Counted from the first letter of the stretch, positions 33,447 to 42,919 are shown. The stretch is 46,773 bases of DNA from Sulfurovum sp. (GCA_027045015.1 JALUBF010000023.1:65713-112485); one strand, 5' to 3'. The notes: generated by a model from the sequence alone, not told the origin. Made by a program: numbers and translations.

Positions 33447-34130
33447 TTAGTGATCTTCATCTACAGCTACTGCACCTGCAAGGTAAACGTAGATAAGAAT
33501 CATAAATACAAATGTTTGTAGCAATGCTGAAAACGATAGTAAAAGGTATGCTGGAAGTGGTGCAACAAATGGAACTAACATAAGAAGTACCCATAAAAAA
33601 AGATCATCACCTTTCATATTACCAAACAAACGGAAACTAAGAGATATAATTCTTGATATATGAGAAACTATCTCTATTGGGAACATAAGTGGTGCAAGTA
33701 TTTTTACAGGACCAGCAAAATGTGCAAAGTATTTAACAACACCATTTTTCTTAATACCCTCATAATTATAGTAGAAAAATACCATAAGCGCTAAAGATAA
33801 AGTAACATTAATGTTTGAAGTTGGTGATTCAAACCCAGGAATGATACCAAGAACGTTAGATACAAAGATAAAAAGACCCACAGCAGCTACAAGTGGTAGA
33901 TACTTACGTGCAAGTTCTTCACCAATAACATCTTTACCCATAGCTATTACACCACCAAGGTAAGCCTCCATAACATTTTGAGCACCAATTGGTACAGCTC
34001 TAAAGCTCTTTGTTGCCATTTTTGCAACAAATATCACAATAGCAAAAACCACAAGTAAATGAGCAACCAATACTGCTGAATGATTATGCTCTCCTAAAAT
34101 ACCACCAAGGTAAGTAAATACACCTTCCAT
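33447..34130 (-). CDS. atpB: ATP synthase F0 subunit a
   Basis: Subunit a of the F0 proton channel, 227 residues, with about six membrane segments. The essential Arg is at residue 167 in [14 protein letters not shown], and the final helices carry [25 protein letters not shown]. In Campylobacterota atpB is typically encoded apart from the rest of the ATP synthase genes, and here no other subunit gene is present. It lies 67 bases downstream of the TIGR02757 gene, in the same direction. Confidence 0.95.
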   Translation of the reverse strand: MEGVFTYLGGILGEHNHSAVLVAHLLVVFAIVIFVAKMATKSFRAVPIGAQNVMEAYLGGVIAMGKDVIGEELARKYLPLVAAVGLFIFVSNVLGIIPGFESPTSNINVTLSLALMVFFYYNYEGIKKNGVVKYFAHFAGPVKILAPLMFPIEIVSHISRIISLSFRLFGNMKGDDLFLWVLLMLVPFVAPLPAYLLLSFSALLQTFVFMILIYVYLAGAVAVDEDH

Positions 34131-34197
34131 GAAACATCCTCTTGTTTAAAATAATTGTTGCGATTATATCTATTTTGTACTTAATATGGGCTAAGAT

Positions 34198-34953
34198 TTA
34201 AGCCAATTTTTCTTGTCCCAATCTATATATAGCAAAATCGTATTTAATAGGGTCACTACTATCAAATTCTCTTAACCTTTGAGTAAGTTCCAAGGTTGCT
34301 TTCATATCATAAGTTTTTCTCTTTAATAGTCCTAATCGTTGTGAAACTTTAAAAGTATGGGTATCTAAAGGCATTAGCAAATCTTTTTTATCTATCTTTG
34401 ACCAAAGTCCCATATCTAACTCATCATCTCTTACCATCCAACGTAGATACATCATATATCGTTTATATGTTCCCATACCTGTTTTTTTCTTTGGTACAGA
34501 ACCTACTAAGAAGTTATATCCTCTACTTTCATAACTATCTATAGATTTTAATTTATCTATAAAAAGCCATAACCCATCTAAGATATTGGACTCTTTTTTA
34601 TAACCCTCATAAAATATATTTTCAATACTATCAATCTCTCTCAATCTTTTTAGAGCTATAAACAACATAGTTACATCTTCAGAATTTTGAAAACGATAAT
34701 AGTGTGACGATAGAGTTGCTCTTATAACATCATCTGATTTATCAAGTAAAGAGAAATCTAAACTCTGTAAAAATTTTACAATCTGCTTAGCATTACCATA
34801 AGCAAACAGAGCGCATATAAGTGCTATTGTCTCATCATTATATTTAGAAGCTATAAGAAGTGGATCAGGTTTATCTAAAGATAACTCTAAGCTATTATTG
34901 CGTCTCTTTACCTCTTTATCAAGAAGTTTTTTTATATTTTTTTCTACCATCAA
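34198..34953 (-). CDS. TIGR02757 (DUF2400) family protein
   Basis: Protein of 251 residues of the TIGR02757/DUF2400 family, function unknown. Family phrases: DPLLIASKYNDETIALICALFAYGNAKQI, YMMYLRWMVRDDELDMGLW and LMPLDTHTFKVSQRLGLLKRKT. The last resembles a helix-hairpin-helix glycosylase-like core, so a nucleic-acid role is often suggested. Its start overlaps the lptB stop by four bases, so the two are coupled. A second ATG one codon in (MMVEKN) is an alternative start. Confidence 0.9.
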   Translation of the reverse strand: MMVEKNIKKLLDKEVKRRNNSLELSLDKPDPLLIASKYNDETIALICALFAYGNAKQIVKFLQSLDFSLLDKSDDVIRATLSSHYYRFQNSEDVTMLFIALKRLREIDSIENIFYEGYKKESNILDGLWLFIDKLKSIDSYESRGYNFLVGSVPKKKTGMGTYKRYMMYLRWMVRDDELDMGLWSKIDKKDLLMPLDTHTFKVSQRLGLLKRKTYDMKATLELTQRLREFDSSDPIKYDFAIYRLGQEKLA

Positions 34954-35672
34954 AACTTAAAATTCTCACCCAAATAATATTTACGAACATTTTGATTGTT
35001 GGTTATCTCTTCACTTGTACCAGTAGCCAACATCTCTCCACTACGCATAACATAAGCTCTATCACAAATGCCTAGAGTCTCACGAACGTTATGGTCTGTA
35101 ATCAATATACCCATATCAAGCTCAACAAGCTTTTTAATTATATTTTCTATATCAATGACAGCTAATGGGTCAACTCCTGCAAAAGGTTCATCAAGCAACA
35201 AAAATTTAGGCTCTCCTACCAATGCACGAGCTATCTCTACACGTCTTCTCTCTCCACCACTAAGACGAATACCCAAACGTGAACGAATAGGCTCAATATT
35301 GAAAATCTCAAGTAGATTTTCAATACGAGAGTTTATAGTATCTTTAGGTATATTTAATGCTTCTGATGCAATAAGAAGATTCTCCTCAACACTCAAATCT
35401 TTAAATATACTTGACTCTTGTGGCAGATAACCAATCCCCATCTTAGCTCTTGCACTAAGTGGAAGTTTTGTAATATCTTCATCATCTAAAGATACACTCC
35501 CCTCCGTAGCATCTGTAAGCCCACAAACCATATAGAATGATGTTGTCTTACCTGCACCATTTGGACCAAGAAGACCAACTATCTCTCTACTTTTAACGCT
35601 TAAAGATATATCGTGAACAATCTGTGTTTTCTTGATGGTTTTTGCAAGATTTTTTGCTTCAAGTATGTGCAT
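34950..35672 (-). CDS. lptB: LptB, LPS export ABC transporter ATP-binding protein
   Basis: LptB powers extraction of lipopolysaccharide from the inner membrane together with LptFG. 240 residues with Walker A GPNGAGKT (36-43), the signature LSGGERRRVEIARAL, Walker B FLLLDEPFAGVD and the switch His in TDHNVRET, all as in LptB. It follows tsaE with a one-base gap and overlaps the TIGR02757 gene downstream. In several relatives lptB is followed by rpoN, which is not the case here. Confidence 0.95.
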   Translation of the reverse strand: MHILEAKNLAKTIKKTQIVHDISLSVKSREIVGLLGPNGAGKTTSFYMVCGLTDATEGSVSLDDEDITKLPLSARAKMGIGYLPQESSIFKDLSVEENLLIASEALNIPKDTINSRIENLLEIFNIEPIRSRLGIRLSGGERRRVEIARALVGEPKFLLLDEPFAGVDPLAVIDIENIIKKLVELDMGILITDHNVRETLGICDRAYVMRSGEMLATGTSEEITNNQNVRKYYLGENFKF

Positions 35673-35673
35673 T

Positions 35674-36096
35674 TTAGCTCTCTATCTTATAAATTCTACT
35701 ATTGTTATAAGGCTCTATCTCTATAGTAGTAACACTATATCCAACATTTTGTAAAAATGCTCTAAGCTCATCACTACCCCACTCTACCATATGCCAACCA
35801 GACTTTTCAAACTCTTCAAAAAGTCCCATCTGCATAAACTCATCATATGTAAGTCTATAAAGATCATAATGATATAAACTATTACCATCACTACCTTCAT
35901 AACACTGTTGTAACGAGAATGTAGGAGAGGTGATATCGCCAAAGATACCTTTTTCTTTAGCTATAGCTTGAGTAAGTGTAGTTTTTCCTGATGCCAAATC
36001 ACCACGCAAAAATACAATAGCATTTTGTGGTAAAACCTCATCAATATATCTAACAATTTTATCTAAATCTTCTAATGAAGCTTCTATCTTTTTCAT
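35674..36096 (-). CDS. tsaE: TsaE, tRNA t6A synthesis ATPase
   Basis: TsaE is the ATPase that works with TsaB and TsaD to make N6-threonylcarbamoyladenosine in tRNAs. 140 residues: Walker A at 32-39 (GDLASGKT), then SPTFSLQQCYEG, YHYDLYRL and the VEWGSDEL motif, all characteristic. It lies between trpD (29 bases upstream) and lptB (one base downstream), all on the minus strand. Confidence 0.95.
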   Translation of the reverse strand: MKKIEASLEDLDKIVRYIDEVLPQNAIVFLRGDLASGKTTLTQAIAKEKGIFGDITSPTFSLQQCYEGSDGNSLYHYDLYRLTYDEFMQMGLFEEFEKSGWHMVEWGSDELRAFLQNVGYSVTTIEIEPYNNSRIYKIES

Positions 36097-36125
36097 ACCT
36101 GACTCCTACTATTGTAATCTACTAG

Positions 36126-37115
36126 CTACTCAATAGTAGTTACTAACTGTTTACTGATTGTTGCCATAAAATCTAAATGCTTTAGTGCTTTACCACTATC
36201 AAGCTGTGTTTCTACCATAGATATAGCCTCTTGTATATCACGAACACTACCATCTACAAATAGTGCAAATGCCGAGTTAAGAACAACTATATCTCTCTTA
36301 GCCCCACGCTCTTTAGCTGAAAAAATATCTCTAGTTATCTGAGCATTATGCTTTGCATCTGCACCAAGTATTGCCTCTTTGGGAGCAAATTTAAAACCAA
36401 ATGTTTCTGGATTTATTTCACCCTCCAAAATACGTCCTGACTCTACATAAGCAAAAGATGTATTGCAAGATAGCCCTATCTCGTCCATACCATCTTGACT
36501 ACTTACAACAAACGCTCGTTTTGTATCTAAATTTAAAAGAGCCTCTGCCATTACTTTTATATAACTTGGATCAAATACTCCAAGCAGATACTTCTGGGTA
36601 CGTGCAGGATTGGTAAGAGGTCCAAGTAGATTAAAGATAGTTCTATGTTCTATAGATTTACGAATAGGCATAATATACTTCATCGCTGGGTGATGGTCAG
36701 TTGCTGGAAAGAAACAAAAACCTGTCTCTTCAAGCATCTTTATCTTATTGTCAATATTTAAATCTAAGTTTATCCCCAATGCCTCAAGCACATCAGTTGA
36801 ACCAGAATTAGATGTGATACTTCTATTTCCATGTTTTGCCACCACACGCCCCATAGATGCAAGTAGTAGAGATACTGTAGTAGAGATGTTAAAGCTCCCA
36901 CTTTTATCTCCACCTGTTCCTACAATATCTATGGCTTTTTCACGAAGTTCATCTGAGAGGTTAAGTCCTATAGAGTATTCACGCATTACAGATGCAGCAG
37001 TAGCTATATCTGACCCATTCTCACCTTTTTCATAAAGCTCTACAAGAAATTGACGTGCTTCATCTTTAGGCATTTGATTGTTAAATAGTTGTTCAAATTT
37101 CTCTTTTATATCCAT
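36126..37115 (-). CDS. trpD: anthranilate phosphoribosyltransferase
   Basis: TrpD attaches the phosphoribosyl group to anthranilate in tryptophan synthesis. The 329-residue protein has the PRPP-binding motif VGTGGDKSGSFNIST (residues 65-79), KHGNRSITSNSGSTDVLE and the RTIFNLLGPLTNPA segment, as in the family. No other trp gene is in the window. It starts one base before the S4-protein stop and belongs to the dapD-to-TIGR02757 run of minus-strand genes. Confidence 0.96.
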   Translation of the reverse strand: MDIKEKFEQLFNNQMPKDEARQFLVELYEKGENGSDIATAASVMREYSIGLNLSDELREKAIDIVGTGGDKSGSFNISTTVSLLLASMGRVVAKHGNRSITSNSGSTDVLEALGINLDLNIDNKIKMLEETGFCFFPATDHHPAMKYIMPIRKSIEHRTIFNLLGPLTNPARTQKYLLGVFDPSYIKVMAEALLNLDTKRAFVVSSQDGMDEIGLSCNTSFAYVESGRILEGEINPETFGFKFAPKEAILGADAKHNAQITRDIFSAKERGAKRDIVVLNSAFALFVDGSVRDIQEAISMVETQLDSGKALKHLDFMATISKQLVTTIE

Positions 37116-37361
37116 CTAAAGTTCCTTTACAAACTCATCTTTTTGAGATTTTGGTATGGTCTTAGTCTTAGGAATTTGAAGCACCTCATAATGCTTTGCC
37201 CCTTTAAGATACTCTATGGTTATCTTATCACCAATTTTTACATCTTTAGAGGCTTTAGCTTTTATATTGTTAATATATACAACGCCAGATTTGAGCATAT
37301 CTGTAGCGATAGTACGACGCTTTACTACATTTACTGCACTTAACCATTTATCTACACGCAT
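37116..37361 (-). CDS. S4-domain RNA-binding protein (Hsp15-like)
   Basis: An 81-residue protein made of a single S4 fold: MRVDKWLSAVNVVKRRTIA, then GVVYINNIKAKASKDVKIGDKITIEY. Small free-standing S4 proteins such as Hsp15 bind the 50S subunit carrying a stalled nascent chain. The C-terminal tail (KTKTIPKSQKDEFVKEL) is charged. It is followed directly by trpD, and the 78-residue unknown gene lies 9 bases upstream. Confidence 0.85.
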   Translation of the reverse strand: MRVDKWLSAVNVVKRRTIATDMLKSGVVYINNIKAKASKDVKIGDKITIEYLKGAKHYEVLQIPKTKTIPKSQKDEFVKEL

Positions 37362-37370
37362 AAAGTTCCT

Positions 37371-37607
37371 TTATTGCTTAAACATCTCTTCAGCCAATTT
37401 AGCTTCCATGATACCTTTCATAGTAAGCTCACTATCTTTAGAGATATACTGCTCACTTTTAAGCATCTTAAAAACAGCTTTGCACTCTTTCATATCAAAC
37501 ATACCTGTATCTACTAACATCTTTTGCACATCCAAGAGTGACTCTTTAGGCTCTTTTTTCATAAGAGCCAATAAACAGACACGTTCTACTACATTTTCTT
37601 CATTCAT
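37371..37607 (-). CDS. small protein, unknown function
   Basis: A 78-residue, probably all-helical cytoplasmic protein (MNEENVVERVCLLALMKKEP...) that I do not recognise. The pattern of helices ending in EQYISKDSELTMKGIMEAKLA could fit a small winged-helix or DUF-type fold. It lies 3 bases downstream of dapD and 9 bases upstream of the S4 gene on the same strand, which supports it as a real gene. No function is proposed. Confidence 0.72.
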   Translation of the reverse strand: MNEENVVERVCLLALMKKEPKESLLDVQKMLVDTGMFDMKECKAVFKMLKSEQYISKDSELTMKGIMEAKLAEEMFKQ

Positions 37608-37610
37608 ATT

Positions 37611-38804
37611 TTAATGCAAATCTTCATTTAGTTTTACTTCTCTTGTACTTCTTCTTACTACTATCTCTCCAGTAGTTGAATTTTGTCTAAAGTGAAGACC
37701 ATTTAACCCTTGGAACTCATCTGCACGGAATGTAGTTTTATCATCTAGTTGTGCATCTGGATTTGCCTCTTTGATTTTAGCCAACTCTTCAGGAGCTACT
37801 TTTACTTTAGTTCCTGCAAAGATAGCCAAACCACCATCTAAGATACAAGCATCACCAAGAGGGATACCACAAGTTGAATTTGCTCCAAGAAGTGTATTTT
37901 CACCAATGCTAATAGGGTTACCATCTGTACCACTCAATACACCTAAGATAGATGCACCACCACCAACATCTGAACCACTACCAACAATAGCAGAAGATGA
38001 GATACGACCCTCAACCATTACTGGTCCAAGTGTTCCAGCATTGAAGTTGATATATGATGCTCCTGGCATTACTGTAGTTCCTGCTGCTAATTGAGCCCCC
38101 ATTCTTACTTTAGATGCTTCAAGTATTCTAGTGTTATCAGCTGGGATAATATGTTGTAAAAATCTTGGGAATTTATCTACTGAATCTACAGTTGGGTAAG
38201 TTCCATTTAGTTTCATCTCTATCTCATTGTCTCTAAGGTAGTCAAGCTCATAAGGAGTGTTTCCTACCCATGCTACATTAGATAAGATTCCAAATGCACC
38301 ATTTAGATTTACTCTTCTAAGCTCTGCTTTACTTTGAGAGAGAGCATAAAGTTTAAGATATACAGCCTCAACTGATTCAGGATTTGCATCTTCAAATAAA
38401 AATACTATTCTAAAGTTTTTAGCGATATCTTCCATATTTGCCAAAGTTTTAATAACTTGTACATTTTTATGTGCTTCACCTGTTGCTTCTGCTAAATATG
38501 GAGCAAATACTGACATAGCATTATTTAAAAAGTTTTCATTGATAGTTGCTACAAACTCAGAACCTGAAAAATCTACATTACACTTAGCCTCTTGAAGTGC
38601 TTTGATGAAAACAGCTGCACTTCCAAAGTTCTCTTTCCAGTTGATAAGTCCAAAGTTAGCTTGAAGTATCTTCTCTGCATTCTTTTGACCACGGTCAACT
38701 CTAGCGATACCAAATGCCATAGGCTCTTTATAACCTTCTTGTGAAGTAACTTCTGCTACCAATGCTTTAAACTCATCTGTTGATTGTATTGTTTTAATTG
38801 ACAT
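37611..38804 (-). CDS. dapD: tetrahydrodipicolinate N-succinyltransferase (DapD)
   Basis: DapD adds succinyl to tetrahydrodipicolinate in the lysine/DAP pathway. The 397-residue length corresponds to the long type of DapD found in Campylobacterota, rather than the ~275-residue E. coli type. The left-handed beta-helix repeats are visible in TTVMPGASYINFNAGTLGPV, ISSSAIVGSGSDVGGGASILG and ENTLLGANSTCGIPLGDAC. A TATAAT box on the minus strand at 38846-38851 precedes it, and it heads a minus-strand run through to atpB. The 234-base gap upstream, to cobT, holds both promoters. Confidence 0.95.
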   Translation of the reverse strand: MSIKTIQSTDEFKALVAEVTSQEGYKEPMAFGIARVDRGQKNAEKILQANFGLINWKENFGSAAVFIKALQEAKCNVDFSGSEFVATINENFLNNAMSVFAPYLAEATGEAHKNVQVIKTLANMEDIAKNFRIVFLFEDANPESVEAVYLKLYALSQSKAELRRVNLNGAFGILSNVAWVGNTPYELDYLRDNEIEMKLNGTYPTVDSVDKFPRFLQHIIPADNTRILEASKVRMGAQLAAGTTVMPGASYINFNAGTLGPVMVEGRISSSAIVGSGSDVGGGASILGVLSGTDGNPISIGENTLLGANSTCGIPLGDACILDGGLAIFAGTKVKVAPEELAKIKEANPDAQLDDKTTFRADEFQGLNGLHFRQNSTTGEIVVRRSTREVKLNEDLH

Positions 38805-38845
38805 AAATATTCCTTATATTATCTTTTTATTTATTGATTTGATGA

Positions 38846-38851
38846 ATTATA
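38846..38851 (-). promoter_or_regulatory. -10 box of dapD
   Basis: TATAAT read on the minus strand, 41 bases upstream of the dapD ATG at 38804. Confidence 0.5.
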
Positions 38852-39000
38852 CTTTTTTTAATTTAATAGTAAGATACAAAAGATACAATTTGCTTATGAA
38901 AAAATATTTACGTGGTCATAATAAACAGTACTTCTCTCTAGCTGTTATAGCAATGTACTCTACTTTAATTTTATTATAAATTAAACTTAAAAAAATATTC

Positions 39001-39006
39001 TATAAA
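39001..39006 (+). promoter_or_regulatory. candidate -10 box of the cobalamin operon
   Basis: TATAAA 32 bases before the ATG at 39039; AAAGG at 39026-39030 is the ribosome-binding site. No cobalamin riboswitch is recognisable in this short leader. Confidence 0.4.
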
Positions 39007-39038
39007 TACTACAACAGATAAATTAAAAGGAAAAATAT

Positions 39039-40097
39039 ATGATACAAACTATTATAGGAAACCTAAAGTACATTCAAGAGTTTAAAGATAAAAAAGCTAC
39101 ATTTATGTTAGCTATGTCCAATACAGCTACAGCTGATATAGCAGGGATAACACAAGCAGGGATACCAAAAATGATACATCTTACACCAACTTTAGATGCT
39201 GAATTTTTAGCTACGGGTGAAGTACGTAGCCTACCTAATATTGCTGAGACTCCAAAGGGAGTACCAACACCTGCTCTCATAACTAGAGCTATACATCTGC
39301 TACACTCTTACTCACATATAGAGTTGCTTGATTTAGGATTAAAAGTTAAACCTAAAGGTAATGACTTTACCATACACCACTTAGATATTGCACCAAGTCA
39401 AAACATCGCAAATGGGGCAAATATAGATGCAAAAGATATTTTTGACAAAGGTGTAGAGTTTGGTAAGTCGTACAAATGTAAAGATGACTATCTTATACTA
39501 GGGGAGTCTGTACCTTCTGGTACTACTACAGCTACGGCTACAGCCTTAGCTTTGGGATATGATGCTAAAACTCTATTTTCATCTAGCTTTAAAAATGTAC
39601 CAAACAATATACGAGAAGAGACCATTAGCAAAGCTCTAAAAAAGGTAGAAGATAAAAAAGACCTCTTCGATATTTTAGGTTCACTCTCTGACAATATGCT
39701 CATCTTCAATGCTGGATTTATCTTAGGTGTAAATGGACGTTTTCCTATAATATTGGCAGGTGGTACGCAGATGGCTTGTGTATTGTTAGTAGCCAATAGT
39801 ATCTCACGCTATATGGGTGCTAAAGTAGATAGCTCACATATAGCTCTTGCTACTACTAAATGGGTAGCTAAAGATAAGCACTCAAATATAAAAGCTTTAC
39901 TTGAAATGTTAGATTTTCCTATCAACGCCTACTATGATGACTTTGACTTTTCTCTATCTAAACACCCTGCCTTAAAACTCTACGATGAAGGAGAAGCAAA
40001 AGAGGGTGTTGGAGCTGGTGGAGCTTTAGTTTATGGTGATTTAAATGGACTTAGTAAAAATGAGATTACTCATAAAGTTGAAAGTTTTTTAGTTTAA
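39039..40097 (+). CDS. cobT: CobT-like nicotinate-nucleotide phosphoribosyltransferase (TIGR00303 type)
   Basis: Enzyme of 352 residues in the CobT-like group (TIGR00303) which activates the lower-ligand base of cobamides using nicotinate mononucleotide. Recognisable phrases are ILGESVPSGTTTATATALALGY, GSLSDNMLIFNAGFILG and PIILAGGTQMACVLLVAN. This group differs from the E. coli type CobT and its base specificity is not well defined. It is the first gene of the operon, and its stop overlaps the cobU start by one base. Confidence 0.88.
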   Translation: MIQTIIGNLKYIQEFKDKKATFMLAMSNTATADIAGITQAGIPKMIHLTPTLDAEFLATGEVRSLPNIAETPKGVPTPALITRAIHLLHSYSHIELLDLGLKVKPKGNDFTIHHLDIAPSQNIANGANIDAKDIFDKGVEFGKSYKCKDDYLILGESVPSGTTTATATALALGYDAKTLFSSSFKNVPNNIREETISKALKKVEDKKDLFDILGSLSDNMLIFNAGFILGVNGRFPIILAGGTQMACVLLVANSISRYMGAKVDSSHIALATTKWVAKDKHSNIKALLEMLDFPINAYYDDFDFSLSKHPALKLYDEGEAKEGVGAGGALVYGDLNGLSKNEITHKVESFLV

Positions 40098-40591
40098 TGA
40101 AAATCCTATACTATGGTGGACAAAAATCAGGTAAAAGCCTACTAGCAGAAGAAAAAACTTTAACTTTAAGTAAAGATACAAAGCCTTACTACATCGCTAC
40201 TTATGACAATAGTTATGGTGATAATGAGATGCAAGAGCGTATAGACAGACATCAAGCTCAGCGTAAAGAGAAGTTTGTCACTATAGAAGAGACCTTGCAC
40301 CTTAGCCAACACATAGAAGCTGGACATACCTACCTTATAGATTGTATGAGTATGTGGATACTCAATACTATGGAGCATAGTATCAACATAGTGCTTAAAG
40401 AGATAGAAACCATCTGTAAGAAAAATGCCAATATTGTATTTGTACTTAACGATCTCTCTTCTGGTGTGATACCTCTTGATAAATTTAGTAGAAAATATGT
40501 TGACCGTTCTGGTATTGTTGGACAGAGATTAGCTAAACTTTGTGATGAAGTGTATGATGTAAAATTGGGTTTAAAGAGTAGGTTAAAATGA
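40097..40591 (+). CDS. cobU: adenosylcobinamide kinase/guanylyltransferase CobU
   Basis: Bifunctional enzyme that phosphorylates and then guanylates adenosylcobinamide. The P-loop GGQKSGKS (residues 7-14) opens the chain, RHQAQR carries the histidine guanylylated in the second reaction, and VFVLNDLSSGVIP with DRSGIVGQRLAKLCDEVY follows. At 164 residues it is slightly shorter than E. coli CobU (181). It overlaps cobT by one base and cobD by four bases. Confidence 0.93.
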   Translation: MKILYYGGQKSGKSLLAEEKTLTLSKDTKPYYIATYDNSYGDNEMQERIDRHQAQRKEKFVTIEETLHLSQHIEAGHTYLIDCMSMWILNTMEHSINIVLKEIETICKKNANIVFVLNDLSSGVIPLDKFSRKYVDRSGIVGQRLAKLCDEVYDVKLGLKSRLK

Positions 40592-41598
40592 AGATTTTTC
40601 AACATGGTGGAGATGTAATAGGTTTTGCTAAATCTTGTAAATGTAGTGTAGAAGAGGTTATAGACCTATCATCTAACATCAACTTTGTTAAACCTACTAT
40701 AGATATAGATTTCAATAATTTAGATATATCAGCATACCCTAACTACGATAAACTATATGAAGAGATAGCCAAGCATTATGATGTAAGCATAGATGAGATA
40801 GAACTTTTCAATGGTGGTAGCTCTGCTATATTCTCTTTTTTTCGTCTTTTAAAAGCTAGATACAATAGATGTACCATATACTCTCCTGCATATCTTGAGT
40901 ATAAAAAATCGGCTAAAACTTTTGGATATGAGTTAGATATTGTTGATAGGTTTGATAATATCAATAAAAATATAGCTAACAAGAGCTTGGTTATATTTGT
41001 AAATCCCTCCACTCCTGATGGAATGCTTTATGATATAGATGAGTTATTGGATATATGGCATAAACAAAACTCTACTGTATTGGTAGATGAATCATTTATA
41101 GAGTTTGGTCATACCTCATCTATAACATCTAAACTAAGTAGATATCCAAATCTATATATACTCAAATCAATGACCAAATTTTTTGGTTCTGCTGGTATTC
41201 GCATGGGTACAATTATATCTCAAGCTAACAATATAAAACTACTTAAAAAGAGTGAACCTCTTTGGAAGATATCTGAATTTGACTCTAACTATATTCAAGC
41301 TGTTTTAAAAGATAGAGAGTTTAAAAAGCGTTCAGATAGTCTCAATGCTAAAAGTAAAAGATATCTAATGCAAATACTTAAAAGTAGCCCATTGGTAGAG
41401 AAGATATATCCATCTTTTGCAAATTATATATTGGTAAAACTAAATATTAGTGCCAAAGAGCTACAAAAAAAACTACTTAGTTACAAGATAATGATACGCT
41501 CTTGTGAAAATTTTGATGGACTTACCATCTATCATGCACGTATAGCTGTTAAAAGTATGCAAGATTTAGAGATATTTAAAAAGGCTTTAAATGCATAA
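40588..41598 (+). CDS. cobD: CobD, threonine/serine-phosphate decarboxylase
   Basis: Aminotransferase-fold PLP enzyme of 336 residues that makes aminopropanol phosphate for the nucleotide loop. PLP-binding Lys197 is in LKSMTKFFGSAG, Asp167 (VLVDESFIEF) and the IRMG phosphate-binding Arg are present. The HGGDVIGFAKS opening is typical. In Sulfurospirillum, a related enzyme decarboxylates serine phosphate and yields norcobamide; which substrate is used here cannot be read from the sequence. It overlaps cobU by four bases and cobQ by eight. Confidence 0.9.
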   Translation: MKIFQHGGDVIGFAKSCKCSVEEVIDLSSNINFVKPTIDIDFNNLDISAYPNYDKLYEEIAKHYDVSIDEIELFNGGSSAIFSFFRLLKARYNRCTIYSPAYLEYKKSAKTFGYELDIVDRFDNINKNIANKSLVIFVNPSTPDGMLYDIDELLDIWHKQNSTVLVDESFIEFGHTSSITSKLSRYPNLYILKSMTKFFGSAGIRMGTIISQANNIKLLKKSEPLWKISEFDSNYIQAVLKDREFKKRSDSLNAKSKRYLMQILKSSPLVEKIYPSFANYILVKLNISAKELQKKLLSYKIMIRSCENFDGLTIYHARIAVKSMQDLEIFKKALNA

Positions 41599-42919
41599 TA
41601 TCAGTATATTTGGTACAAGTTCTGATGCAGGTAAAAGTACTGTTACTTGGCTTGTAGGACGTATAATACAAGAGTATGGATACTCTGTTGCTCCATTTAA
41701 GGCACAAAATGTATCTAATAATGCCCATGTTGCAGATGATGGTTCAGAGATAGCCATAGCCCAACACTTTCAAGCTAAAGCTCTAAGTGTTCCAACATCT
41801 TGGCATAACAATCCAGTACTTCTTAAATCTGGTAGAGGTTCATCTGCTTCACTTATAGTAGGTGGTAAAAGTAATGCCGACAAGAGTGTAAGAGAGTATT
41901 ATCGTGATATAGATAGACTAAAACCTATAGTAAAAGAAGGATTTTCTTACTTAGATACTAAGTATGATTGTGTAGTAGCTGAAGGTGCAGGTTCACCTGT
42001 TGAACTAAATCTTATGAGTAAAGACCTCTCCAATATCTTCATAGCTACAGAGTTTAAAACCAAGATAATCCTAGTAGCAGACATAGAAAAAGGTGGTGTT
42101 TTTGCCTCCATATATGGAGTATATCATCTACTACCAAAAGAGCTTCAAAAAAATGTTATAGGTGTCATTGTCAATAAATTTAGAGGAGATATGACTCTTT
42201 TTGATAATGGTATCAAGATAATAGAAGAGGAGTTTGGCATACCTCTACTTGGAGTTTTACCTTATGAACCTTTCAATCTTGGATTTGAAGACTCACAAAG
42301 TTTACTTAACTATACTCAAGAGTGTCAAAATGCTACAAAACATATAGCAGTTATATCTTACCCAACTATGGCTAACTATACAGACTTTGAACCTCTCTTA
42401 GCAGATACCAATAGCTGTATAGAGTTTATAAGTGCCAATATAGACCTATCATCTTTTGACTCTATCATTTTGCCTGGCTCTAAACGAGTGATAGATGACC
42501 TTACATGGCTTAAAAAGAGTGGACTTTTTAAACAACTACAAGAACATTATAGAAAAGGTAAAATCAAAATAATAGGTATCTGTGGAGGTTATGAGATGAT
42601 GCATAACTACATAGAAGATAGCGATTCTATAGAGGTACAAACTCCTACAAAAGTAGAAGCCCTTGGCTTTATAGATGCCAATATTGTATTTAAAAAAGAT
42701 AAGATAGTCAGACTAAATGGTGATAAGTATGAGATACATCACGGTATCTCTACTACCTATCCAAATGAGTACAGAAGTACAAATATATATGGTACATTCT
42801 CTCATGGTCTATTTGTTGATGAGTGGTTTAAAATGTATGAGAAAGAGTCTATTGAATTATTTGTAGAAAAGATGAAAAGTCATCTAAATATAGAGAGGAT
42901 ACTAAAAAGTGTACTTTAA
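41591..42919 (+). CDS. cobQ: cobyric acid synthase CobQ
   Basis: CobQ amidates side chains of the corrin ring at four positions using glutamine. The 442-residue protein begins with the P-loop FGTSSDAGKSTVTW (7-20) and PFKAQNVSNNA, and has the glutaminase Cys331 in IIGICGGYEMM with His405 in FSHGLF. At 442 it is somewhat shorter than the ~490-residue norm. It overlaps cobD by eight and cbiB by eleven bases. Confidence 0.94.
   Translation: MHNISIFGTSSDAGKSTVTWLVGRIIQEYGYSVAPFKAQNVSNNAHVADDGSEIAIAQHFQAKALSVPTSWHNNPVLLKSGRGSSASLIVGGKSNADKSVREYYRDIDRLKPIVKEGFSYLDTKYDCVVAEGAGSPVELNLMSKDLSNIFIATEFKTKIILVADIEKGGVFASIYGVYHLLPKELQKNVIGVIVNKFRGDMTLFDNGIKIIEEEFGIPLLGVLPYEPFNLGFEDSQSLLNYTQECQNATKHIAVISYPTMANYTDFEPLLADTNSCIEFISANIDLSSFDSIILPGSKRVIDDLTWLKKSGLFKQLQEHYRKGKIKIIGICGGYEMMHNYIEDSDSIEVQTPTKVEALGFIDANIVFKKDKIVRLNGDKYEIHHGISTTYPNEYRSTNIYGTFSHGLFVDEWFKMYEKESIELFVEKMKSHLNIERILKSVL

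Noticed and set aside
37771-38094. 107-codon plus-strand ORF inside dapD
   Set aside because: Antisense shadow of the dapD beta-helix repeats, without a ribosome-binding site.
38896-38979. Short ORF of 27 residues (starting MKKYLRGHNKQYF) in the dapD-cobT spacer
   Set aside because: No ribosome-binding site, it lies in promoter DNA for both flanking genes, and no family was recognised; it may be a chance ORF in an AT-rich spacer.
38805-39038. Cobalamin riboswitch upstream of the cob operon
   Set aside because: The B12-box consensus was not seen and the space after the -10 candidate is too short.
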